From Caryophanales bacterium UBA3260 (lineage in GTDB: Bacteria > Bacillota_I > Bacilli_A > RF39 > UBA660): DNA of 6,290 bases. The translations under genes were made by a program, and so were the position numbers. The notes under the pieces are model-generated. The model did not search any database. It was given only the letters and a program-made list of their open reading frames with translations, and was not told where the DNA came from. Numbering within the stretch: the stretch's first letter is position 1; each line of letters starts with the position of its first letter. Where the stretch lies: NCBI GenBank assembly GCA_002362595.1, contig DEUO01000149.1, forward strand, positions 1,052-7,341, in the 5' to 3' direction. Shown one piece after another: positions 1 through 5,208 of this stretch.

Positions 1-2346
1 TCTATGCCAGGTATGATGGATACTATTTTAAATTTAGGTTTAAATGAAGAAGTAGTAAATGTTTTAGCTGAAAAGTCTGGTAATGCTAGATGGGCTTGGG
101 ATTGCTATAGAAGATTTATTCAAATGTATTCTGATGTTGTTATGGAAGTAGGCAAGAAATACTTTGAAGAATTAATTGATAAGATGAAAGAAGCTAAAGG
201 CGTTAAACAAGACGTTGAATTAGATGCTGATGATCTTAAAGAATTAGCTAACCAATTTAAGGCTGAATATAAAGAAAAGATTGGTTCAGATTTCCCTGAT
301 GATCCAAAAGAACAATTAATGGGTGCAATTAAGGCTGTATTCCGTTCATGGGATAATCCACGTGCTAACGTTTATAGAAGAGATAACGATATTCCTTATT
401 CTTGGGGAACTGCTGTTAATGTTCAATCTATGGCATTTGGTAACATGGGTGATGATTGTGGTACAGGTGTTGCATTTACACGTGATCCAGCTACTGGAGA
501 AAAAGGTTTATTTGGTGAATTCTTAACTAATGCTCAAGGTGAAGATGTTGTTGCTGGTGTTCGTACACCAATGCATATTTCAGAAATGGAAGAAAAATTC
601 CCTGAAGCATTTAAAGAATTTAAAAATGTTTGTAAAACTCTAGAAGAACATTATAGAGATATGCAAGATATGGAATTTACTGTAGAACATGGTAAACTAT
701 ATATGCTTCAAACTAGAAATGGTAAGAGAACTGCTCAAGCTGCATTGAAGATTGCTTGTGATTTAGTTGATGAAGGAATGCGTACTGAGGAAGAAGCAGT
801 ATTGATGATTGATCCTAGAAACTTAGATACTTTATTACATCCTCAATTCGACACTAAAGCATTAAAAGCTGCTACTCCAATTGGAAAAGCTTTAGGAGCA
901 AGTCCTGGTGCTGCTTGTGGTAAAATAGTATTTACTGCCGAAGATGCTGAAAAACAAGGTATTGGTGGTAAAGGTGATAAAGTTATACTTGTACGTCTTG
1001 AAACTTCACCAGAAGATATAACTGGTATGAAGGCTGCTCAAGGTATTTTAACTGTACGTGGAGGTATGACATCACATGCTGCAGTAGTTGCACGTGGAAT
1101 GGGTACTTGCTGTGTATCTGGTTGTGGCGATATTCAAATGAATGAAGCTAAAAAAGAGTTTACTTTAGCTGGTAAAACTTATCATGAAGGCGATGTTATT
1201 TCAATTGACGGATCTACTGGTAATATTTACGATGGTGCTATTCAAACTGTTGATGCTACTATCGCTGGTGAATTTGGCCGTGTAATGGCTTGGGCTGATA
1301 AGTATAGAACTTTAGGCGTTAGAACTAATGCTGATACTCCAAAAGATACTAAGAAAGCTATTGAATTAGGTGCTGAAGGTATTGGTTTATGCCGTACAGA
1401 GCATATGTTCTTCGATGAAGAAAGAATATTTAATTTACGTAAGATGATTCTATCTGAAACTGTAGAAGATCGTGAAAAATATCTAGATTTATTAATCCCT
1501 TATCAAAAAGGCGATTTTAAAGCTATGTATAAAGAATTAAAAGGTCTTCCAATGACAGTTCGTTATTTAGATCCACCTTTACATGAATTTATTCCTAAAA
1601 CAGATGCTGAAATGAAACAACTTGCTGATGCTATGGGTGTTACAGTTGAACATGTAAAAGCTAAATGTGATGAATTGCATGAATTTAACCCTATGATGGG
1701 TCATAGAGGATGCCGTCTTGCTGTTACTTATCCAGAAATTGCAAGAATGCAAACTAGAGCTTTAATGGAAGCTGCAATTGAGGTTTCTAAAGAAGATGGA
1801 TATAATATTGTTCCTGAAATTATGATTCCACTTGTAGGTGAAGTTAAAGAATTAAAATTTGTTAAGGATGTAGTTGTTGAAACTGCTGAAATAGTTAAGA
1901 AAGAACATAATTCTGATATGGAATACCATATTGGTACAATGATTGAAATACCTAGAGCTGCACTTACTGCTGATGAAGTAGCTAAGGAAGCTGAATTCTT
2001 CTCATTTGGAACAAATGACTTAACTCAAATGACATTTGGTTTCTCTAGAGATGATGCTGGTAAATTCTTAGGTTCTTATTATGAGAATAAGATTTATGAA
2101 CAAGATCCATTTGCTAAATTAGACCAAGTTGGTGTTGGTTCATTAGTTAAAATGGCAGTTGAAAAAGGTAGAGCTACTAGACCTAATATTAAATTAGGAA
2201 TATGTGGTGAACATGGTGGAGATCCATCAAGTGTTGAATTCTGCCATAATATTGGATTAACTTATGTTTCTTGCTCTCCATTTAGAGTTCCTATTGCGAG
2301 ACTTGCTGCTGCACAAGCTGCTATTAAAAATGGGAGTAATAAATAA
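1..2346 (+). CDS. ppdK: Pyruvate, phosphate dikinase (PPDK), 5'-truncated by the window edge
   Basis: This enzyme interconverts pyruvate + ATP + Pi and phosphoenolpyruvate + AMP + PPi in the cytosol. In many anaerobes it runs towards pyruvate as part of PPi-linked glycolysis. The frame is open from base 1 (Ser, then MPGMMDTILNLGLN), which is an internal stretch of the N-terminal ATP-grasp domain. About 90-100 N-terminal residues are therefore outside the window, and the ATG at position 4 is not the start. The swivelling phosphohistidine domain shows GGMTSHA, with the catalytic His codon at 1075-1077 preceded by the regulatory Thr-Ser. The C-terminal PEP/pyruvate barrel shows GIGLCRTEHMF, MGHRGCRL, GTNDLTQMTFGFSRDD and CGEHGGDP, with the catalytic Cys codon at 2203-2205. 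No frameshift is visible. The last five codons (NGSNK) follow a sequence, AQAAIK, that is repeated exactly at 3143-3160 with a different tail. The present C-terminus therefore seems to have been remade when a toxin-antitoxin module inserted. Identification is very secure. Confidence 0.97.
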   Translation, partial: SMPGMMDTILNLGLNEEVVNVLAEKSGNARWAWDCYRRFIQMYSDVVMEVGKKYFEELIDKMKEAKGVKQDVELDADDLKELANQFKAEYKEKIGSDFPDDPKEQLMGAIKAVFRSWDNPRANVYRRDNDIPYSWGTAVNVQSMAFGNMGDDCGTGVAFTRDPATGEKGLFGEFLTNAQGEDVVAGVRTPMHISEMEEKFPEAFKEFKNVCKTLEEHYRDMQDMEFTVEHGKLYMLQTRNGKRTAQAALKIACDLVDEGMRTEEEAVLMIDPRNLDTLLHPQFDTKALKAATPIGKALGASPGAACGKIVFTAEDAEKQGIGGKGDKVILVRLETSPEDITGMKAAQGILTVRGGMTSHAAVVARGMGTCCVSGCGDIQMNEAKKEFTLAGKTYHEGDVISIDGSTGNIYDGAIQTVDATIAGEFGRVMAWADKYRTLGVRTNADTPKDTKKAIELGAEGIGLCRTEHMFFDEERIFNLRKMILSETVEDREKYLDLLIPYQKGDFKAMYKELKGLPMTVRYLDPPLHEFIPKTDAEMKQLADAMGVTVEHVKAKCDELHEFNPMMGHRGCRLAVTYPEIARMQTRALMEAAIEVSKEDGYNIVPEIMIPLVGEVKELKFVKDVVVETAEIVKKEHNSDMEYHIGTMIEIPRAALTADEVAKEAEFFSFGTNDLTQMTFGFSRDDAGKFLGSYYENKIYEQDPFAKLDQVGVGSLVKMAVEKGRATRPNIKLGICGEHGGDPSSVEFCHNIGLTYVSCSPFRVPIARLAAAQAAIKNGSNK
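2311..2328 (+). repeat. 18-bp direct repeat, left copy, inside the ppdK 3' end
   Basis: GCACAAGCTGCTATTAAA encodes AQAAIK of PPDK and recurs exactly at 3143-3160. The flanking bases differ on both sides. The two copies lie 832 bp apart (start to start) and bracket the type III toxin-antitoxin module, like attachment sites or a duplicated insertion target. No integrase or transposase gene lies between them. Confidence 0.9.
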
Positions 2347-2357
2347 TTAGCCATTAC

Positions 2358-2408
2358 GTATACTATTAATGGTATACTATTTGACATTTTCTATAGTTTA
2401 TAGTATAC
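2358..2408. promoter_or_regulatory. GTATACTAT repeats around the antitoxin promoter (operator-like)
   Basis: GTATACTAT occurs at 2358-2366 and 2372-2380, and its reverse complement ATAGTATAC at 2400-2408. The last two copies flank the -35 box, and the third overlaps the -10 box. A 6-bp inverted repeat, CCATTA/TAATGG (2351-2356 and 2367-2372), also lies here, but without a U-tract it is a poor terminator for ppdK. The repeats could bind a regulator. They could also be chance, because each copy contains TATACT, a -10-like hexamer in AT-rich DNA. Confidence 0.4.
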
Positions 2409-2409
2409 T
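2381..2409 (+). promoter_or_regulatory. Sigma-70/SigA-type promoter of the antitoxin RNA
   Basis: The -35 box TTGACA (2381-2386, perfect consensus) is followed by a 17-bp spacer and the -10 box TATACT (2404-2409). The expected transcription start is near 2416, about 20 bases before the first antitoxin repeat. A strong promoter ahead of the RNA antitoxin is the usual arrangement in type III modules. Confidence 0.85.
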
Positions 2410-2415
2410 TTTATT

Positions 2416-2571
2416 ACATTGAAGAAATTCAATAGTAAATGTTAGCCGCTCTTGGATGGCGCGGGATATAAATTATTCCAGGCGAGAAATGTTAATCGCT
2501 CCCGGATGGCGCGAGTAATAAATTATTCCGGATGAAAATGTTTGAAAACTCTGTCATATGATGGAGTTTTC
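2416..2571 (+). ncRNA. cptI: Type III RNA antitoxin (CptI/ToxI-like), two-repeat pseudoknot precursor
   Basis: This non-coding RNA would bind and inhibit the ribonuclease encoded just downstream. The predicted transcript begins with a small hairpin (TTGAA-GAAA-TTCAA, 2419-2432), continues with two repeat units (2437-2486 and 2487-2535) and ends in a terminator hairpin (2544-2571). Each unit can form an H-type pseudoknot. Stem 1 pairs 2446-2449 with 2461-2464 (unit 1) and 2496-2499 with 2511-2514 (unit 2). Stem 2 pairs bases in the stem-1 loop with a downstream strand: 2451-2456 with 2477-2482, and 2502-2506 with 2527-2531. The units differ by compensatory changes in both stems: C-G to T-A in stem 1, and T-A to C-G plus T-G to C-G in stem 2. 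Known type III antitoxins are tandem pseudoknots cut out by their own toxin. Assignment to the Cpt branch rather than Tox rests on the toxin sequence and is less sure. The 5' end is inferred from the promoter. Confidence 0.88.
2437..2542 (+). repeat. Antitoxin tandem repeats: 50 nt, 49 nt and a 7-nt partial third copy
   Basis: Unit 1 (2437-2486) and unit 2 (2487-2535) match at 39 of 49 aligned positions, and a third copy starts (AAATGTT, 2536-2542) before the terminator. Each boundary carries AAATG, at 2437, 2487 and 2536. ToxN-family toxins are known to cut A-rich sites at repeat boundaries, so these are the likely processing sites. Cutting there would release two monomers of about 50 nt. 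Confidence 0.9.
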
Positions 2572-2575
2572 TTTT
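2544..2575 (+). terminator. Leaky terminator between antitoxin RNA and toxin gene
   Basis: GAAAACTC (2544-2551) pairs with GAGTTTTC (2564-2571). The stem continues inwards through two G-U pairs, a T-A and a C-G to an ATAT loop (2556-2559), giving 12 pairs, and is followed by TTTT. In type III modules a terminator here keeps antitoxin RNA in large excess, with the toxin mRNA made by read-through. Confidence 0.88.
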
Positions 2576-2611
2576 GATTTATGTTAAAATATTTTTGTAA
2601 GGATGGATGCT

Positions 2612-3085
2612 ATGAAAGTACAAACAGGATATATTTACCATATAAAGGATGAGTTCTTTGATAGGATTAATGATAAAGGACTTATGATTAATCATGAAAA
2701 CGGGCATAGTAGACCAACTTACTTTACTATAAAAGATAATGATATACTTTGGTTTGTTCCCCTAAGTAGTAAAGTATCAAAATATCAAAGTCTAATTGAT
2801 AAAAAAGTAGAAAAATATGGAAGTTGTAAATCAATTATGATTAGTGAAATAGCTAATGAAAAATCTGTTATATTATTACAAAATGCATTTCCAACATTAG
2901 AAAAATATATAGATCATCCACATATAGTTGATGGTAAACCACTAAAAGTAATTGATACATTAAAAGAAGAAATTTTAGATAATTTTAAATATTTACTTGC
3001 TTTAAAAAAAGAGGATAGGAATTTATTTTTTACAGATATAGATAAAATCAAAGAAATAATGTTAAATGAATTAGGGGAGAAATAA
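2612..3085 (+). CDS. cptN: Type III toxin, CptN/ToxN-family endoribonuclease
   Basis: This is the toxin of a type III toxin-antitoxin module: a cytosolic, sequence-specific RNase held inactive by the upstream RNA repeats. Such modules act in phage defence by abortive infection and in plasmid or element stability. From the ATG at 2612 the protein has 157 residues, normal for the family. Features seen: N-terminal GYIYHIKDEFF (residues 6-16), SRPTYFTI (33-40), and the active-site-like strand FVPLSSK (48-54), matching the RPY...PLTS/PLSS pattern of ToxN, AbiQ and CptN. The C-terminal third is helical and charged. ATG 2612 is preferred over the in-frame ATG at 2603 because AAGGA (2599-2603) lies 8 bases before 2612 but overlaps the earlier ATG. 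The gene starts 36 bases after the antitoxin terminator. No good terminator follows directly, and the next is at 3193-3217. Family assignment is strong. The CptN branch is favoured by remembered similarity to Coprococcus/Eubacterium CptN proteins and was not searched. Confidence 0.92.
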   Translation: MKVQTGYIYHIKDEFFDRINDKGLMINHENGHSRPTYFTIKDNDILWFVPLSSKVSKYQSLIDKKVEKYGSCKSIMISEIANEKSVILLQNAFPTLEKYIDHPHIVDGKPLKVIDTLKEEILDNFKYLLALKKEDRNLFFTDIDKIKEIMLNELGEK

Positions 3086-3142
3086 TATCTATTTAGATTT
3101 TGTTTTAAATATAAACTAAATGACCTACAAAATTGAATGGTG

Positions 3143-3178
3143 GCACAAGCTGCTATTAAAGAAAAACAAAGTAAGTAA
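3143..3178 (+). pseudogene. Displaced ppdK C-terminal fragment (AQAAIKEKQSK, stop)
   Basis: Read in the ppdK frame, these bases encode AQAAIKEKQSK followed by TAA. The first 18 bases (3143-3160) are identical to 2311-2328 inside ppdK. The tail then differs (EKQSK here, NGSNK in the intact gene), although both tails have five codons and the same stop. A terminator begins 15 bases later. This is probably the original end of ppdK, cut off from the gene by the inserted module. A 13-codon frame starting at ATG 3137 runs through it, but I do not regard it as a gene. Confidence 0.82.
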
Positions 3179-3192
3179 TAAATTCTGTAATT

Positions 3193-3231
3193 AGACTAAG
3201 ATGATGAATCTTAGTCTTCTATAGTGTTTTT
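3193..3231 (+). terminator. Rho-independent terminator, probably the former ppdK terminator
   Basis: AGACTAAGAT (3193-3202) pairs perfectly with ATCTTAGTCT (3208-3217) around a 5-base loop. The T-rich stretch is offset (TTTTT at 3227-3231), so it may not be a sharp stop. It lies 15 bases after the stop of the displaced ppdK tail and is the first good hairpin after the toxin gene, so it now probably ends the toxin mRNA. Confidence 0.75.
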
Positions 3232-3232
3232 G

Positions 3233-3261
3233 TTGATTTTGTTTTGTTTTGAATATATAAT
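3233..3261 (+). promoter_or_regulatory. Promoter of the candidate small RNA
   Basis: TTGATT (3233-3238), a 17-bp spacer and TATAAT (3256-3261, perfect -10) predict a start near 3268. The same box pair and spacing occur ahead of the PfkB gene at 4248-4276. No reading frame with a ribosome binding site follows before the terminator at 3353-3388. Confidence 0.75.
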
Positions 3262-3267
3262 GAATTT

Positions 3268-3388
3268 GTATTAAAAAGTTTGCCTAATATTTATATGACA
3301 ATTTGAACGATAAGGTTTATTTCTAGAGGCAAAATAGAAATATGTATGATACGGAGATACTTATTTATACGATGAATGTCTCTTTTTT
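3268..3388 (+). ncRNA. Candidate structured small RNA, about 120 nt, family unknown
   Basis: A consensus promoter and a U-tailed terminator bracket about 120 bases with no plausible coding frame. ATTTCTA (3319-3325) pairs with TAGAAAT (3335-3341) around a 9-base loop. AGGCAAA inside that loop (3327-3333) is the exact complement of TTTGCCT upstream (3279-3285), so a 7+7-bp H-type pseudoknot is possible. The last helix is the terminator. It could be a stand-alone small RNA, a terminator-type riboswitch or attenuator for something downstream, or a second RNA antitoxin without tandem repeats. I do not recognise it as a known riboswitch, 6S RNA or SRP RNA. The promoter and terminator are seen directly; the fold and function are inferred. 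Confidence 0.6.
3353..3388 (+). terminator. Terminator of the candidate small RNA
   Basis: GAGATA (3354-3359) pairs with TGTCTC (3377-3382, one G-U). After one mismatch, TTATT (3361-3365) pairs with GATGA (3371-3375, two G-U) around the loop TATAC. Six T residues follow (3383-3388). Confidence 0.72.
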
Positions 3389-3560
3389 GCTTTGTAAATA
3401 CAGATAAATTATAATGTGTGAAATAATAGAAACAGGAAATATGCACTTGAAATTGATACTTATATTGTATTAATGAATAATATTTATATGTTTTTTTATA
3501 TGTGCTTACTGATTATTATACTTATATTATGATATTTTGATTTTTTTGCTAAATAAAGTA
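3389..3560. other. AT-rich intergenic stretch with nothing recognised
   Basis: I found no coding frame with a ribosome binding site on either strand, no strong hairpin and no RNA gene here. A 19-codon frame (3414-3473) lacks a ribosome binding site. The 13-base word TAATATTTATATG at 3478-3490 also occurs at 3285-3297, but in DNA this AT-rich it carries little weight. Confidence 0.5.
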
Positions 3561-3580
3561 TGTTACAATTAAATTAAAGG
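3561..3580 (+). promoter_or_regulatory. Extended -10 promoter and ribosome binding site of the pentapeptide-repeat gene
   Basis: TGTTACAAT (3561-3569) is an extended -10 element with only a T-run (3541-3546) at the -35 position. The predicted start near 3576 falls at the AAAGG ribosome binding site (3576-3580). That site is 10 bases before an in-frame ATA at 3591 but about 100 bases before the first in-frame ATG at 3678. The signals therefore point to translation starting near 3591. Confidence 0.55.
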
Positions 3581-3677
3581 TAGTGACTTAATAGATATTT
3601 CAGATATTGGATTTAAAAGAAAAATAGAGTTAAAGACAGGTATAGATAGAGTTAAAACACTAAATGAATTTAGAGAG

Positions 3678-4247
3678 ATGTGTCGTACACGTGAATATCA
3701 AGATATAATAAATGATGAATTAGAAAAAGCAAGTCAAAAAAAGGCTGCTGATGAACAAGCAAAGATAGCTTTAGAATTAGAAGAGAAAAGAAAAGAAAAA
3801 AGAAAATTATTAGAATCTAAGCAAGAAGTTTTAAAATCGTCATTAACAGATTTTTCTAAGATGATTGCTGAATGTTCTAAATATATTTCAGAAATACAGG
3901 GAATAATAAATGATAATTCAAATGATATAATTACTGTACCTGCAGAGTTATTATTTGTTAAAGTTAATGAGCATTATGAATTTAATCCATTATTTTTAGC
4001 TCCTGGTATATTAAAATATGTTGATTTAAGTATAATATCTTTTCAAGATGTTAAGGTAAGTGGAATAGATTTATCTTATACGAATGCTAATATTGATCCA
4101 CAAAAAGTATATAAAAAGGATATGAGTAATGGTAAGTATTGTGGTTTAGATTTTAATTTAGGTGATTTTACTGATGTAAATATAGATAAAGCTGATTTTA
4201 CGGATGCTATAATGGGTTTTTCAGTAAATAACACACCTAAAAAATAA
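3678..4247 (+). CDS. Coiled-coil and pentapeptide-repeat-like protein; true start probably upstream near 3591
   Basis: Function is not known. From ATG 3678 the protein has 189 residues. Residues 9-55 are highly charged (EKASQKKAADEQAK, ELEEKRKEKRK) and should form a coiled coil. Residues 115-180 carry irregular pentapeptide-repeat-like units (VDLSI, IDLSY, TNANI, GLDFN, DFTDV, ADFTDA), expected to fold as a right-handed beta-helix. No signal peptide or membrane segment is seen. The frame stays open upstream back to a TAA just before 3573 and reads as convincing protein (DISDIGFKRKIELKTGIDRVKTLNEFRE). It contains no ATG, GTG or TTG, while a promoter and AAAGG sit exactly where a start near 3591 (ATA) would be served. 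ATG 3678 has only GAGAG directly against it. Either the start is a non-standard ATA or ATT, giving 218 residues, or a G-to-A change has destroyed the start codon. Next comes a new promoter directly after the stop. Confidence 0.8.
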   Translation: MCRTREYQDIINDELEKASQKKAADEQAKIALELEEKRKEKRKLLESKQEVLKSSLTDFSKMIAECSKYISEIQGIINDNSNDIITVPAELLFVKVNEHYEFNPLFLAPGILKYVDLSIISFQDVKVSGIDLSYTNANIDPQKVYKKDMSNGKYCGLDFNLGDFTDVNIDKADFTDAIMGFSVNNTPKK

Positions 4248-4276
4248 TTGATTAGTATATTTTTTTATATTATAAT
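4248..4276 (+). promoter_or_regulatory. Promoter of the PfkB-Smr operon
   Basis: TTGATT (4248-4253), a 17-bp spacer and TATAAT (4271-4276) begin one base after the previous stop codon. The expected start is near 4283. The ribosome binding site AAAGGGTG (4288-4295) precedes ATG 4303. Confidence 0.82.
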
Positions 4277-4302
4277 AGATAGAGAGTAAAGGGTGACTGG
4301 AT

Positions 4303-5208
4303 ATGATAAAAGCGATTTGCCTTGGGCGTGTTACATATGAAATTGATTTAGTTATTGAAAAAGCTTTGGTAGAAGGATCTACAAATGAATTCTTTGAAAA
4401 AAAAGGTGGTGTAGGTGGCGAAGCAGGTACTATGGGATGTTGCTTGGCTAAATGGGGGATTGCTACTGCTGTTGCTTGCGTTTTAGGTAATGATATAAAT
4501 GGTACTAGAATTAGAAAATACTTTGATAAAGTTCATATTGATTCAAGATTTATTGAACCTACATATGAAAATGATACGCCTATTTCTGTTATACAGATAA
4601 ATAATACTTCTGGTAAACAGACAACATTAAATCTATCTGATCGTTATATTAGTTTGAAAAAATGTGATTTTGATTTTACTCCAGATGTTATATGTGTTGA
4701 TGGATATGATTCTGTTCAGGCAAAGAATTTATTAGAAAGATTTCCACATTCTATAAGTGTTTTAGATGCTAGTTTAGTAACTTCAGCTGTTATGGAATTG
4801 GTTAAGAAAGCTAAAGTTGCTGTATGTACTCAAGAATTTGCAGAGAATGCTGCTAATCAGCGAATAGATTTTCAGGATATGTCAACTCTTGTATCTTTAT
4901 ATCAAAGATTGAAGAAAAAGTTTTTAAAGACGGAATTTGTTATTACTCTAGGAGAAAAAGGTGCTATGTATTGCATAAATAATCAGATTAAAGTTACACC
5001 TTCTTTAAAAGTAAAAGCAGTTGATGCACATTCTTGTGGTAGCGTTTTTAGAGCTGCTCTTGCCTATACATTAGCTAATGGGGGAGACATTGAAAAAGGT
5101 GTTAAAATGGGATGTATAGCAGCAGGATTAAGTGCAACAAAAGTAGGTGGAGTAGATACTATTCCAACATTAGAAGAAATTAAAAACGTATATGAGCAGA
5201 ATTATTAG
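4303..5208 (+). CDS. PfkB/ribokinase-family protein with degenerate catalytic motif
   Basis: This 301-residue cytosolic protein has the length and fold pattern of PfkB sugar kinases, which phosphorylate sugars or nucleosides with ATP. The N-terminal strand MIKAICLGRVTYEIDL, the glycine-rich signature GGEAGTMGCCLAKWG (residues 38-52), DASLVTSAVMELVKKAKVAVCTQEFAE and FVITLGEKGAMY all match the family. The second signature, normally DTTGAGDxF with the Asp as catalytic base, reads DAHSCGSVF (residues 241-249), so that Asp is Ser247 (AGC, 5041-5043). The usual substrate-binding Asn of GGxxxN is Thr43. The rest of the C-terminus, including the GCIAAGLSATKVGG region, is intact and the frame is unbroken, so it is not simply a decayed gene. 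It may be a pseudokinase, a binding or regulatory protein, or a kinase with altered chemistry. The substrate cannot be told from sequence. It overlaps the downstream Smr gene by 17 bp and shares its promoter at 4248-4276. Confidence 0.9.
   Translation: MIKAICLGRVTYEIDLVIEKALVEGSTNEFFEKKGGVGGEAGTMGCCLAKWGIATAVACVLGNDINGTRIRKYFDKVHIDSRFIEPTYENDTPISVIQINNTSGKQTTLNLSDRYISLKKCDFDFTPDVICVDGYDSVQAKNLLERFPHSISVLDASLVTSAVMELVKKAKVAVCTQEFAENAANQRIDFQDMSTLVSLYQRLKKKFLKTEFVITLGEKGAMYCINNQIKVTPSLKVKAVDAHSCGSVFRAALAYTLANGGDIEKGVKMGCIAAGLSATKVGGVDTIPTLEEIKNVYEQNY

Noticed and set aside
323..526. 67-codon open frame inside ppdK
   Set aside because: It is a +1-frame shadow of the PPDK coding sequence, has no ribosome binding site and gives no sensible protein.
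2574..2590. Possible separate toxin promoter (TGTTAAAAT extended -10)
   Set aside because: It has no -35 box at proper spacing and is AT-rich by default. Read-through from the antitoxin promoter is the known arrangement. A weak internal promoter cannot be excluded.
2603..2611. Upstream ATG at 2603 as the toxin start
   Set aside because: AAGGA (2599-2603) overlaps this ATG and is well spaced only for ATG 2612. Known family members start near the GYIYHIK segment.
3137..3178. 13-codon frame MVAQAAIKEKQSK
   Set aside because: It has no ribosome binding site and is fully explained as the displaced tail of ppdK.
3414..3473. 19-codon frame MCEIIETGNMHLKLILILY
   Set aside because: It has no ribosome binding site, follows a terminator without a clear promoter, and is of chance length.
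3285..3490. 13-base word TAATATTTATATG at 3285-3297 and 3478-3490
   Set aside because: It is low-complexity A/T sequence in a region that is nearly all A/T. No other features support an insertion between the copies.
4239..4266. AAAAAATA/TATTTTTT inverted repeat after the pentapeptide-repeat gene as a terminator
   Set aside because: It is an A/T-only stem overlapping the next promoter. It may slow transcription but is too weak to call.
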